Positions 21,601-35,766 of a stretch of DNA of 64,000 nt are shown here, piece after piece. Source of the stretch: Pleurotus djamor (Eukaryota > Basidiomycota > Agaricomycetes > Agaricales > Pleurotaceae); the NCBI GenBank assembly GCA_029747585.1, contig JAPEVF010000152.1, positions 24,985 to 88,984 of the forward strand. Reading direction: 5' to 3'. The translations under genes were made by a program, and so were the position numbers. The first letter of the stretch is position 1. Every line of letters begins with the position of its first letter. The notes beneath the pieces were generated by a model. It made no database searches, had not been told where the DNA came from, and saw only the letters and a program-made list of their open reading frames with translations.

Positions 21601-23444
21601 GAGCAACTCCTCCTGACCAATCGTGATGCTCTGTTCCTGATGAAGGCTGTAATGCATGTCGGACTTTGCCCTCAAATGGCCTCTCGTACTATCCGGACGC
21701 TCATCGTCTCGATCGCGGATACATACATATCTGCAAACGCCATTTTAACGAGCCTTGGTTCTCGTACAGATCGCACTGGAGTTGAAGGTTCGTGGTGGGC
21801 AAGTGGGCCTGACGGCGACCTTGGTGGTACCGCAGGCGCTGGCGCTGGAGTGTGGACTGCGGCTACCGCGCTCAAGAAGGCTTGTACGTCCTTCATGCAT
21901 GTCCTCCGCCATACCGAAGTTGCTTCGGGTCAGCAGACGACCGTCGTGATGATCAAAGCATTGCTTCAGGCTGGCGAAATGTGCGCCCGAGGCTGGAGGC
22001 ACAGAGATCCCGGCACGAGTCTTACTCAGATTTGTCATCTCATTGACGAACTGATACCTTCGGCGCACGAAGGCGATGGAGAAATGGGAACGATGCAAAG
22101 CGATACCTCGCAGGATAAACCTGTGAAGGCATCTCATAAATCCGAGTGGGCTACAACCGTTCTGCCTCAAACTCTGACCGAACTTCAAGCCTTCCTGAGG
22201 CTTGTTGACCTTGACAACTGCCTTCACCTCACACGTCGCTTGGTGGCCGCTGATGGCGATATGGTTGGCATTGGACCTTGGCTTGTTTCGGAGGAGTTGC
22301 AATGCACAACATCCGTGATGCAACTGCTTAAACCCAGAGTCGACGTTCTCCCGGATTCGCCCACCAGAGCGCGCCACTTGTTGTGTCTGCACAAAGTCGG
22401 CCAAACCTTACAATACATATTCGCGTTGATAAATGATCCCTCGACCAGCTGGATTTGGGACTGGCTTGGCCCATCTGGAGTACCGGCCGTTTCAACGGCA
22501 CTGAAGAACTTCTTGGAGGCGTTGATAGACTGTCATTTGACTTCGCCTCTTTGTCTACAGCTTGTTCGAATATTGTCCAACGCTTCTGACACTCTAAATC
22601 CTGATTTAAACATGGGATTCATCGATTTCCTATTCATACTCCGAAACATGCAAAGCAGTCGGCCAGTGCCCTTGGATAGTCAGGCCATCCTATCCCGTAT
22701 CAAAACACTACCAGATTCGTTTGTCAACAATCCCCTCATGCGGCGAGAACTGGGCCGTATCTTGCTGACTTACGCCAACCCGGAACTGGTCCTCGAGAAA
22801 ATAACGCTCGAAACATCTGAATCCATCTTTATCATCCTGGAATGGATGCTGACCCAGGACCCAGCATTTAAGACTATCCTTGGCATGTCTAACACTCGGT
22901 ATAACAGACTATGTGATCGGATGTACCAATTGCTGCCATACTCTCGGTCTGACGTTCTCCACGAGATGCGATCCCAATTCACTATCGAAGAGCCTCCGGA
23001 TGGGATACCGAGCTCTCTACAACATCTACCAACGAAGGTTGAGCTATCCGCCCGCGACTTGGAGGGATTGGCAAACCCACTGTGTAACGAAAGGGCGAAA
23101 ACACCTGAACGCCACACTCCTGACGTTCTAGGCCCTATTATATCACCTCCGACAGCTCTTCTCCGCTCCCCAGCGGCGACTGGTCTCACGAAGACTTACC
23201 TCAACAATGACTTCCGACAACTCAGGACGGCTCCAACTTCAAGACAGAATACGAGTAGACTCCCAAGCATGCATGTTGACGTGGGTATAGTCCACACGGT
23301 CGATTGACCTGGTCGATAACCTGATTATGCACCGTCTGGTGCCTTTTGGGCTGCTCAATATAGGAGTTCGAAACTTCGCCATTGATGATGCCTACTCCAG
23401 TGTTAGGCTTACTGCCAAGCGCAAACCTGGCCGGTTTCGAGTGA
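18681..23444 (+). CDS. VIRMA: Virilizer (VIRMA/KIAA1429) homologue
   Basis: Seven exons: 18681-18826, 18876-19035, 19090-19674, 19728-19802, 19901-20776, 20818-23280, 23364-23444; about 1461 residues. Virilizer is the large scaffold of the m6A mRNA methyltransferase complex (with METTL3/14-type enzymes and WTAP) in animals and plants. The N-terminal domain is recognisable: LLHWSTLRPAGPDNLAVIRF, VQNIRIFPKGS, SETEPDAFFLEVFMNAQP, GGLLDFRVAW, then after an intron LLILKGPFQVLSVALYG. A long helical-repeat body follows, and the C terminus has QNTSRLPSMHVD|EFE, a tail motif I associate with virilizer. Many N bases lie in exons 2-6, but the frame stays open through them. The exon 2 acceptor (nag at 18873-18875) and the 41-nt fifth intron contain N and are less certain. 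The final exon was placed because it rebuilds HVDEFE. Confidence 0.82.
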
Positions 23445-24511
23445 GGGATGGTTATCCTTCCAATAGTACCAACCATCAAGTAGCTTTCGTCATAAATATA
23501 ACCCAGCTACACCATCGTTATTGGATACGTGAGCCTTCCTTGCTAAATCTAAACAACATTGATCCCGTCCTCAGGGTCGTTCCATTTATTCAAAATCCGC
23601 GTCATTGGTGGATCGGAGTGGATTTCGGTCCAAGGTATGCAGGGACTAATTCACTCTCTTGGCAGATCTACGAAGTTGAGTTGCCTTTCTTGTTTTGTTT
23701 TCTTCACTTTATATCTCAACCTTAGACAGATTGACTTATCCTCGAACCCACAACCGCGATGAATACTGCATTTTGAATCATTCCTTGGATTGCAATCCAT
23801 CGAGCGGAGGAGTTCAGCTGCTTATCGACNTTTTTCGTCAGGTCTAATAGCGTCTAGACATTTTACTAACGTATTTCAGGCCAAATTTCGATGTATACAA
23901 TACATACGAAGCACCAAGGATACACTCCGGAAATTCTTTGGACTATGCAAAGTGCCATCTACATACTCGTGATCATGCAAGCCTTACATGCGACCCCAAA
24001 GCCATGCCACACTCCTCCAGTATGTAAGTTCCTTCGTCTACGGATGAGTCCGCCTTCATGAACCTAGTCCAGTCTTGCAACGCCAGGGTTCTATAGAGTG
24101 TATACGTATTCTGGACTTGCCTATTGCGATCTGACCGGCTCGTCGATCGCGACTAGGCTTCGTCCACCTAGTGGCCAGAAACATTGTACGTGGGCCCGCG
24201 AACCTTCCAGCCTAAATAGTGACCCCATGTCTCTTCCAGCATTGGCCTGATTCAAAATAAACCATTCGATATTCTGTACCTCGAGTCCACGATGATCGTG
24301 GCGTCCGCCATCGTACGTGGTTGAAGAGGGTCCAACAAAGTTGTGGTAAACTGCGTGGTTCTCAATCCTGAGGCCTGAGATCTGAGAAGCCAACCCTATC
24401 GCCTCGTCTAGTGTACGCGCTACTAATGGCCAAAGTGATTCTAACTAATGTTCCTAACAGTGATATATGACGTTGATTTATATGCTACAATTCTTCCTTA
24501 TATCTACCCAG
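23445..24511. other. Convergent gap without a confident gene
   Basis: 1.07 kb between the 3' ends of the virilizer homologue and SEC18. The minus strand holds a 90-codon open stretch at 24121-24393 (reading HNFVGPSSTTYDGGRHDHRG and IEWFILNQANAG) that has protein-like composition but no family I know and no partner exons. Otherwise nothing recognised. Confidence 0.4.
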
Positions 24512-27645
<3,134 letters not shown>

Positions 27646-27901
27646 GGTGGTTCGTGTTCAAGAGAGTTGAGATAGTGAAACAGATTATACCTGGGTCGCA
27701 GGTAACGTGGTCCCGGTCGTGGTTCAAGTCGTGGTCGTCGTGATCGCCGCGCAGCCTGTCGGCGTCATGGCTGGGCTAAAGCTGCTGACGTAAGTATATG
27801 GCTTGGGCGCCAACAGGGCTGTCACCGTGACCGAGCAATCATTGAATCAAGCTCTCTTCAACTGCCACCACCACTTTCTGGCTGGGGTTTTCTCCCACCT
27901 T

Positions 27902-29437
27902 ATGCTCACTTTTCTACGACATAGAGAGGGCCAAGATGGTCCCATCATCCCTCTCCCAGACATCGACAAGAAGTCGTGTTCGTTACTCGGGCCTACTGCG
28001 CTGGTGAGCGCGTCGTTGAACTTGGTGGACTCGAAAGGGACTAATTGACTGTATCCCAGGTTGTCCAGGGTCTGATGGGCATTCTTGTCATACTTTCGCT
28101 CGTGTATAAGCGACAGCGAGAAACATCAAAACGACCGTGGCGTATATGGTGCGTACTCTAGCGGCGCAGCTATATGTCGGGCTTGAGGAGGAGAATGATT
28201 GTGAATTTTAGGTTATTCGATGTTTCAAAGCAAGTTGTCGGCCAAATGTTTGTACATGGAGTCAACGTCCTCATCTCCGACCTTATATCGCATCACTCGA
28301 GCGCGAACGCTTGCGTTTCTTATTTCCTGAATATTCTGATCGACACTACTCTCGGTGCGGGACCAGTCTCTTGCTTTGTGTGGCCATGCTGATGCTTCGC
28401 CAGGTGTCGCACTAATCTACTTCACCCTTCACGCGTTTACCTACGTGCTCTCGGAGAGGCTCCAACTCAAAGGTTTCGAATCCGGCAAATATGGAAATCC
28501 CCCTTCCTTTATCTACTGGCTCAAACAAGCGGCGACATACGTCTCAGCTCTGACTACTATGAAGTTCATCGTTCTGGCGATATTTGCGCTGTTCCCAGGC
28601 CTATTCAAAATCGGAGAGTGGTTGTTAAGTTGGACCTGGACAGGTGACGGGGACGCTCTGCAGGTTATCTTGTATGTGTGAATCTGTCGTACTCAGACGC
28701 GTCAACTAACAACTTCCAGTGTGATGGGATTGTTCCCTATCTGTATGAATATCCTCCAGTTCTGGTTGATCGACTCGATTGTCAAGGCCTCCAACCCATC
28801 TACGTCGCTTGAGCTACCGCCGGATTCGCGAGGTAGCTTGGACCGGGAACCTCTTTTCCGCAGTGACTCAGATGATGATGATGATGACGCCGTCGGCCAT
28901 TCCGACGATATCGAAAGCCAGCGCCTTCGGGTTCGTTCACGGTCTCGATCGCCTTCCCGGACTCAAGGGCCTCGTAAAGCTTCTCCACCCCCTTCCATTG
29001 TCAGGGAAAATAAATCATCTGGCTCAAACTCGCCTTCCGAAGGTGTCGAGTTATACACATACCCACAACACCGAGATACCACTCCAACTTCTTCATCGTC
29101 CAGTGATAGTATATCATCACTGTCTGGCCGCAAGTCCACCAAACGCCGTTCCCCTCCATCACCCCTTCTAATAGCACCAATCAACCAACCTGCCATCAAC
29201 AGCCCTCAGAAGTCCGCCGCACCGATATCAGCGGTTCAGTCCCATGCTCGATCAAACCTGCCCAGTATCAGCAACACCAGCACGAAGAATGAGTGGGCTG
29301 ATTCGTGGCACGATGCCGATGATTGGGCCAATAGGGTTGGGGAGGAAGACTGGACAGGGCGGCGATTAGAACAGACGAAAGAAAACCTGCATGGTCTTTG
29401 GGCTTCTACCGTCCCAAGTATCCAGGTCGGCTCATAA
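27902..29437 (+). CDS. STIMATE/TMEM110-family multi-pass membrane protein (YPL162C-like)
   Basis: Exons 27902-28003, 28060-28148, 28212-28354, 28404-28671, 28720-29437; 439 residues. Family PF12400: human STIMATE is an ER protein that promotes ER-plasma membrane contact and STIM activation; the yeast relative YPL162C is vacuolar. Seen: SLLGPTAL|VVQGLMGILVILSLVYKR (TM1), RPWRIWLFDVSKQVVGQMFVHG, NVLISDL, CVSYFLNILIDTTLGV|ALIYFTLHAF (TMs), PPSFIYWLKQAATYVSALT, MKFIVLAIFALFP and VMGLFPICMNILQFWLID. The C-terminal 200 residues are Ser/Pro-rich with an acidic DSDDDDDD patch. Fungi lack STIM, so here the role is probably in organelle contact or vacuole function (inference). The start at 27902 is the last in-frame ATG before TM1; an earlier one is possible. 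Confidence 0.85.
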
Positions 29438-29729
29438 CACTCTTTTTNCTCGCTGGGGCTGTTTGTAGTATATAATTCACCATCGAAGATGTCGATGAGG
29501 GTATAATAGCGTATCCTGCCATAAAAACAATAGGCGCGACGTAGTCGGCAGCGATCGCGAGATGAACTGCACGTGTGGGCCTTTCATCATTGACATTGTG
29601 TCAGACTTGTAATTTGAATCGCGACCACGACCACTGCCCACTCTTTCTTTGTCCTCCTAGAGATTATCCACCATACGGCCGTTTCTGAACCGTCTTATAG
29701 ACCTCATAGACCATAGAGCCCCTTCGGCC

Positions 29730-31923
29730 ATGTCATCAGACGAAAATTTGGCCACTGAAGGTGGCGCCACAAAATTTTCGCTAGAAAACATCCTCGGGGA
29801 AAATCATGATACCATAGAGCATCCGACTGTGAAAGATGGGCCTACAGGCGGTTGGGACGAGGAAGAAGCGTCAGAAAAGCCTGTTGCGGAGGGTTATTGC
29901 GTAGAATGTGAAGGTCTGTCTACAAAAAGCCGAATTCACCCCGCAATCACCTATTCAAGCTATCACCACCGTTAGACCAACCTGCCCAAGTTCTTTGCGA
30001 AACATGCTTAGACAAATTCTGTGAGGTCTGCTTCGCTGCACAACATAGAAAGGGATCAAGAAAACGACATGCTACCAAACCTCTTGCACACATAAAGAGT
30101 AACAAGAAGGCTAAAACGGAAAATGGGAGTGTGGCCACTACGTCTGGTACCAATGGTGACGCCGACGCTGTGAGTGCATCACATATATGATATCTGGTCT
30201 TATGTCGAGGCTAATTTGTTGATGTCTAGATGGATGAAGATGGAGGGGAGGATTGGGAGGAATGGCATGGTGTCGATGCGGAACCACCAGTTGCCACGAA
30301 TGAACCCATTGTTCATGGCGCGCAGCCTGCTCTGGGTGCAGACGTCGGAGAATGGTTCGTCGAACGCGCCAAGTTCATTCCCCTCCGATTGACGCTTGGA
30401 GAGCGGAAATACCTTCGCCTGCTCGAAGCTGCCCTCAACGTCTCCGAGTACACCGACAAAATCGATACCATCGGTTTTGGCTTGTCCAAAGCCAAGCGGA
30501 TCGTCCACCAAATTCGAGAGCTTTGTGCTATCATGTCTGGCCTTGTGTTAGCTGCCGATTACAAGCAGGGACAAGAGCTCTTCTCCGACCGCGACTTCCA
30601 GGCCAACGCCGATTTCTACCAACAAATCTTTGAGCTAGGACGTAGGCACAAGATTATGAATCCAGACAAAATGAGGACCACCTACGGCAAGTTAATTTAT
30701 CTTTTGCAGGTTAGTTTCGAAGTTCTCTTTTCCAGGTTCTGATACAATTGGTTGTGTTCATGCAGGACAGTCAAACACCGGAAGTAAAGGACCTGCTCAG
30801 TTTCTCATGCGTGAAACCAATCAAAACCGTCCACACTATCCTTGAGGAACACGGAGCCGTTGACATCCTTCGCGACAAGCTCGTCACCGTTGCTACGCAG
30901 GAGATATACTCAGATGGCCGCTCACGGCGGGATATTCAGAAAGACATCAAATCAAAAGAGCGGGCCATTGAAACACTAGCCAGCAAGTATGAAAGGAAGG
31001 GACTTTCTCAAGAGAATATTCGGCAATGCCTATACAGCATTGGTGATAATCATGCCTTCCTTCGTGTGAACCGAGATCCCTGCGAACGGATGATTAGCTA
31101 CTTGAAACAGTACTTCCACCCAACCCAGCCAAAGGACTCGAAGACCAGTCTTGCGATCCGTAGTGGGAAAGGGGGTGCTCGGTTATCCCATGATCACGGA
31201 AAACAATACGCCTATGTCATGCAAAGCTTAACCTTGTGGCGCGAGATCCTGCACGGTGCGTATGAGCGTCGTCTTTCTCCATGCAGTCCTCGGTGAATTG
31301 GATCAATCTATCTATTTTAGACATGTTCCATCTGTGGTTCCTTGCCGAACAGGACCTCTTATCCGAAAACGTCTCGTATCGCCTTCGCGACACAGGCCAA
31401 GGGCTGAATCGCGTCCAAGCTGCTCCGAAAACTTCGCGCATGATGCACTCAATACTTCACAAAGCGCAGCAACGTGTCGGGACTTGGATCGGTTCAAGCG
31501 TGATTCATATGGGAGATCATAACGTCCCCAACGCCCTTCTTTTCATCGACAAGTACACGCAAATCTACCGAATTCTCTTGCCAATCTGCAATACCCTATC
31601 GCAAATTCCGTCTCTAGTGGAAAAACCTGCCATCAGGTCGTATATTGAAGACGAGTTCGGCTCTGCGGATAACCTGATCAAAGAGATCCTTGGGGATTTC
31701 TTTAGACACGGGTTTGATGGTTCTGGAGCTGATAATTTCTTCGACGCTGGGAGTTGTATTGATGGGCGGTTGACTAGCGCGTGGAATTGGTGCGGGTCGC
31801 TGGAGAAAAAGCGGTATTTCCACGTATTCCTTCTCACAGGTAAAGTTGCCCTTTCATCCCGTCACCCACCTCGAGGCTGAAGCAATTTGTGTAGGGTTCC
31901 TAGGGTTCGATGGCGAATGGTAA
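29730..31923 (+). CDS. DUF2009/UPF0652 protein with N-terminal B-box
   Basis: Exons 29730-29913, 29976-30169, 30230-30709, 30766-31255, 31321-31839, 31895-31923; 631 residues. Residues 57-85 hold a B-box-like zinc site with Cys pairs CVEC, CETC and CEVC followed by a His-rich basic stretch. A long conserved region follows: GEWFVERAKFIPLRLTLGER, YLRLLEAALNVSEYTDKID, SGLVLAADYKQGQELF, INPDKMRTTYGKLIYLLQD-type block (here IMNPDKMRT), SYLKQYFHPTQP, GKQYAYVMQSLTLWREI, FIDKYTQIYRILLPI, and the end SAWNWCGSLEKKRYFHVFLLTG|FLGFDGEW. This is the conserved eukaryotic UPF0652 family; molecular function is not established to my knowledge. The last exon encodes only nine residues but rebuilds the conserved GFLGFDG end. 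Confidence 0.88.
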
Positions 31924-32738
31924 TAAGGCCCAGCGAGCACTGCACTAATCAGTACTTATGTAGATTGATTAACCATCTTGGTATACTCAATAACCCTCAA
32001 GCACTGAGAGTTGACCGTTGCCGAACGAGATAAGGTTCTGGTTAAGGCTAGCATTCGCGTTCGAGCGCAGCCAAGGGAGCCACAGCGCTCCTCAACCTCT
32101 GGAAACACCTCGAGTTCGTCGATTGGCAGACTCTTGAGCTTCGTCTCCAAGAGCTCCCGTTCCTTGTTTATGAAAGACAATCTGTCTATGCCAATCCTCA
32201 CTTTCGCATCTTGTTGAACTGGGACCTCTGGAGCTATAAATGTAACCAATCTATACCTCGGAGTCCCTCCTTGCTTTCATCTATGTTGCGATACGATCGC
32301 AACAAGATCAAGATCGTGCCTGTCGCAGTCGACTTCCCAGGGAAATCATTGCGTGTATGGGATGACTTCTGGCCTTTGTAACGCGCTCACACAACCCAGT
32401 GCACCTATCTAGTGACTACACACTAGCTGTCAAAGCTCCAATCACTCGAAACAGATCCTGACGCCCAAGCCATGCCACCATCAAACATAATTAAGCTCAC
32501 CTCAACGTGACATCCCTCACCGGTCAACATCCTTCCGAGACCTTCTTGGTTGTGGTCGAACTCTGCTCCCTAAATCAGCCAGTGATGTTTAGGACGTGAA
32601 CATCAAACCTCAGTTGACATGCCTACGATGTGCTCTTATTGCGGGTGCGGTGCTTGATCTTGCATAAATAACTACCCCCTTCTTTGAACAGCGCATTCAT
32701 CTCTGCTAATTTCTTTCTTCTCTGTTCTTTGGTTAAGG
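31924..32738. other. Intergenic region, no confident gene
   Basis: The minus strand at 31956-32249 is open for 97 codons, with a charged stretch ERELLETKLKSLPIDELEVF, but I found no exon partner or family. CATAAATA near 32663 may serve the gene starting at 32739. Confidence 0.4.
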
Positions 32739-33783
32739 ATGGTCTGCTGGTGGAGGTGAGTGAAGGACTTCTCACGTTGATAGCACCTACTCAGTCTGGC
32801 CCCACATAGTATCCTAGTGTGGTTGCTGATTCCGCTGGCCAACGCTGTGCAGTTATCCGGAATCCCATCCAACGTCGATGTTGGGCAGACCATCCACGCG
32901 ATTTTGACCAAGCAAAGGAGCGATAACTCCAATCCGTTTGAGCTTGCCATTGAACATCCCTACACGGTCCTCGGATATATTCAACAACTCAAATCATCTG
33001 TCACGGTCAATGTAACGATTCAATTACCACCAGGGTGAGCTTTTTCTCGACGACAAAACCCCAACTTCTAAGAGAACGTCGTTATTAGGCTCTACACAAT
33101 CGCTGCCACTGAACCAGGGTACGCACTCATTAGATACCACCCACGTCCTTAATCATGTCCTCACGAATTCTATTCTTTGACAGTCGATATCAGCCGTTCA
33201 GCAATCGAGCCCAATTTCTTGTCCGCGACTCTCCTACGTATGCTTGCTCTATCACCCTTAGTTTTCTTTGTATTCACGATCCGCCCTCAGCCCTAGCCCA
33301 TCTGCCGCAACGACCACTCCTGCGCTCGCGGCTGCTACAGAACCTTCTTCGCCCAATGATCACCCTCCCACTACGACTATAGTGATAGCCATACTTTGTG
33401 GTGTCTTTGTTCCAACTGTCTGCGTCCTGTCTCTCCTACTTTACAGACGCCAAAAGAGGACTCGGACTCGAAGAGCATTTGACATCCGAAGCGATCCTTT
33501 CGATGAGCGCCCTCCTTCACCGCCCATTCCTTACACCATTGGTTATCCTGGTCCTATCTACCCTCAGGCGGCCTTCATCCCGGACAGCCCGCCGATGGCG
33601 GACGCTCGGCGGTTATCATCCCACTCGGTTGCATCAATTATGAAGACTGGGCAGCATGAGCCCCCGCCATTAGCCTCCGTCGGCTATCAGCGCAGAGAAA
33701 AAGATGCGAGGGTAAACGATAATATCCCCACCATCAGAAACTGGTCAGAGCCCCCACCGCCAGAGTATGGGCATCCAGTTTGA
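32739..33783 (+). CDS. Single-pass membrane protein with NPF-motif ectodomain, copy 1
   Basis: Exons 32739-32755, 32810-33034, 33089-33118, 33184-33237, 33291-33783; 272 residues. The first intron splits a signal peptide (MVCWW|SILVWLLIPLANA). The ectodomain of about 100 residues reads LSGIPSNVDVGQTIHAIL, DNSNPFELAIE and IAATEPG, then a Thr/Ala/Pro-rich stalk. One transmembrane helix (IVIAILCGVFVPTVCVLSLLLY) is followed by RRQKRTRTRR and a Pro-rich cytoplasmic tail containing PPSPPIPYTIGYPGP. I do not recognise the family. The architecture (signal, small beta domain, O-glycosylation-prone stalk, TM, SH3-ligand-like tail) suggests a cell-surface sensor or adhesion protein, by inference only. 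The gene at 34515-35632 is a paralogue with matching exon layout. Confidence 0.7.
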
Positions 33784-34514
33784 ACGCGCTCTATCAAAAT
33801 CTTCGGATATATCGCCTCGCCTGCTTTTTCAGGGTCTATCTTTGGTCTATCTTGGGATTTAGGTACCATACTTCCAAGTTGCTCGATGTGTTGTCATCGC
33901 TTGCTTCACGGTCGCTACGTGTCCGCTCTGTCTACTTTACACAATGACTTAACTATTTTTTCTCTACTATCCATCTAGTCGCGGCCTCAGATGCCCTTAT
34001 CACTGTACTTCTTACACCACACACATCTGCTATCAATGAGAAAGGCGCCAGAATACAAGCCACCATCAAGTGTCGGCCTCTGGGACATGGGAACGGCATA
34101 GAGTATGGTATGTACCTCACAGCCTTCTATCAACAACGCATCAGCATTCTCAGGAAGGCCGAATTGGCTCATCTAGTTTTGAAAATCTTGCCTCCCATCT
34201 CTTGGGTGGGGTAGACTCTACTCTGTGACCATTTGAGGGTGGGGTTCCTCAAGTATGGGTCGTACACAACTAGCACATTCGATTCTTGAAGTATTTCACC
34301 ACGTTTGAAGTCAGCCTCAAATAAGAAAGTTCGAGGATTATACTTACCACTTACTCAACGGTTCAGAATGATTCATTCTAGCTTGTTTCCATTCCTCGGA
34401 GGGCGGTCTCCATGGTCCTGGGTGTTGCCCACTTGTTATGAGTTATAAAAGCCAATGCTCAGATGGCCCTGTTAACCTTTCGGTGCACGGTTTGTGACTT
34501 CCTGGGCCCACTTC
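33784..34514. other. Spacer between membrane-protein copies
   Basis: No coding segment recognised on either strand. Contains the putative promoter of the downstream copy. Confidence 0.5.
34444..34451 (+). promoter_or_regulatory. Possible TATA box
   Basis: TATAAAAG, 71 bases before the start codon at 34515. By position only. Confidence 0.4.
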
Positions 34515-35632
34515 ATGGCCGCTCAGTCAGGAAAAGCTCCAGCGTCCCCTACTCACCACATTGTGAGGTCATTTCGCTGGCTGAGGTGAGCCATTCTCTC
34601 CAGAATGCGCCGATGTATTTCTCACAGTCTTCAGATTCCTCCTCTGTTACTCTATCGCGTCTTCTATCCTACTCTGGACCTCGGTGTCGGCCCTTCGCTT
34701 CGATGGTATTCCTGCATCAGCGTCGGTCAACCAGACGATACGATTATCCATCACAATGGGAAAGCACGACAACTTCAACCCCTTCGACCTCAAACTTCTC
34801 AACTCAAGTTCTAACCAAGGCGTCCTCTTCATTCGCATCGACAATGTCACCCGCACCTTCGATACTTACCCAATCATTCCAACCGTTTCTTCTGGGTATG
34901 CATCTGCCTTTCTCGCGAGATCAACTAACTGACTGATGAGAATGATGACTTCTCCTTACCGTATGGCGGTGCCGAGTAGCCAGTATATCCTCGCAGCTAC
35001 GGAGCCAAAGTGAGTAGCGTATTGATACCCAACATCAAGAACGTATTTGTGAGCTGAAACTGCATCCTTAGAGACGGAAGCATATTTTCTCGCAGCCGTG
35101 CTTCTATCTTTGTCTCTGTTCTAACGGATGTTACTACGACCAGGTACGCTAAGTCGATCGTTGTGTAATGGTTCAACTCACCCACTCATTGATAACCTCC
35201 ACCAGCGCACGTGTCACAACTCTACCCACCTCTCAATCGTCGCCAACCCTGCCACATGGCCCGGAAAGTGGAACCCCAAAGTCAGGAAACGACACCACAC
35301 CGAAACAAACTTCCACCATGATGATTGCCTTCGGTGCCGTAGGCGGAGCACTGATCGTATTCATCGTAATCTGCATAATGATCTTTATACGCCAACGCCG
35401 TCGGCGAAAGGCCTTGGCAATAACCCCTACTCCTTTCGATACACGCCTCGGCGACGTCCCGCCTCTGCCACCTGCGAAGCCCTTGTCGTTGCCGATCGTC
35501 CAGCCAAGCGCTCCATTCATAGTTGAATTCCCGGTGTACATGCCACAGGGTTACATCAATCCTTCACTACAGCAAATTCAACTTACCAACTCGCCTCCTC
35601 CGAATTATACTCGATCTTTGAAGCCACTCTAA
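34515..35632 (+). CDS. Single-pass membrane protein with NPF-motif ectodomain, copy 2
   Basis: Exons 34515-34585, 34635-34895, 34941-35009, 35072-35143, 35206-35632; 299 residues. Paralogue of 32739-33783. Shared blocks: LRFDGIPASASVNQTIRLSI with DNFNPFDLKLL, then YILAATEP and FSRSRASIFV, then a Thr/Pro stalk, one TM helix (MIAFGAVGGALIVFIVICIMIFI), RQRRRRK and a Pro-rich tail (DVPPLPPAKPLSLPI). All intron phases agree with copy 1 (phase 2 throughout). The N terminus has about 23 residues before the hydrophobic core (FLLCYSIASSILLWTSVSA), so it may act as a long signal peptide or signal anchor. A different first exon is possible. Confidence 0.68.
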
Positions 35633-35766
35633 TCATATCACTATGTAATACTTCCTAGATTGTGTCAAATTTGTTAGGTATTTCCACAAAGCGAACTAGC
35701 GACAAGATAAGGATAGGATATCAATATGCCAAGGGGTATAGATAGTTGAGACCCATTATATACAGA

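Noticed and set aside
31956..32249. 97-codon minus-strand reading in an intergenic region
   Set aside because: No exon partners, no family features, and the start is not supported; kept only as a note on the region.
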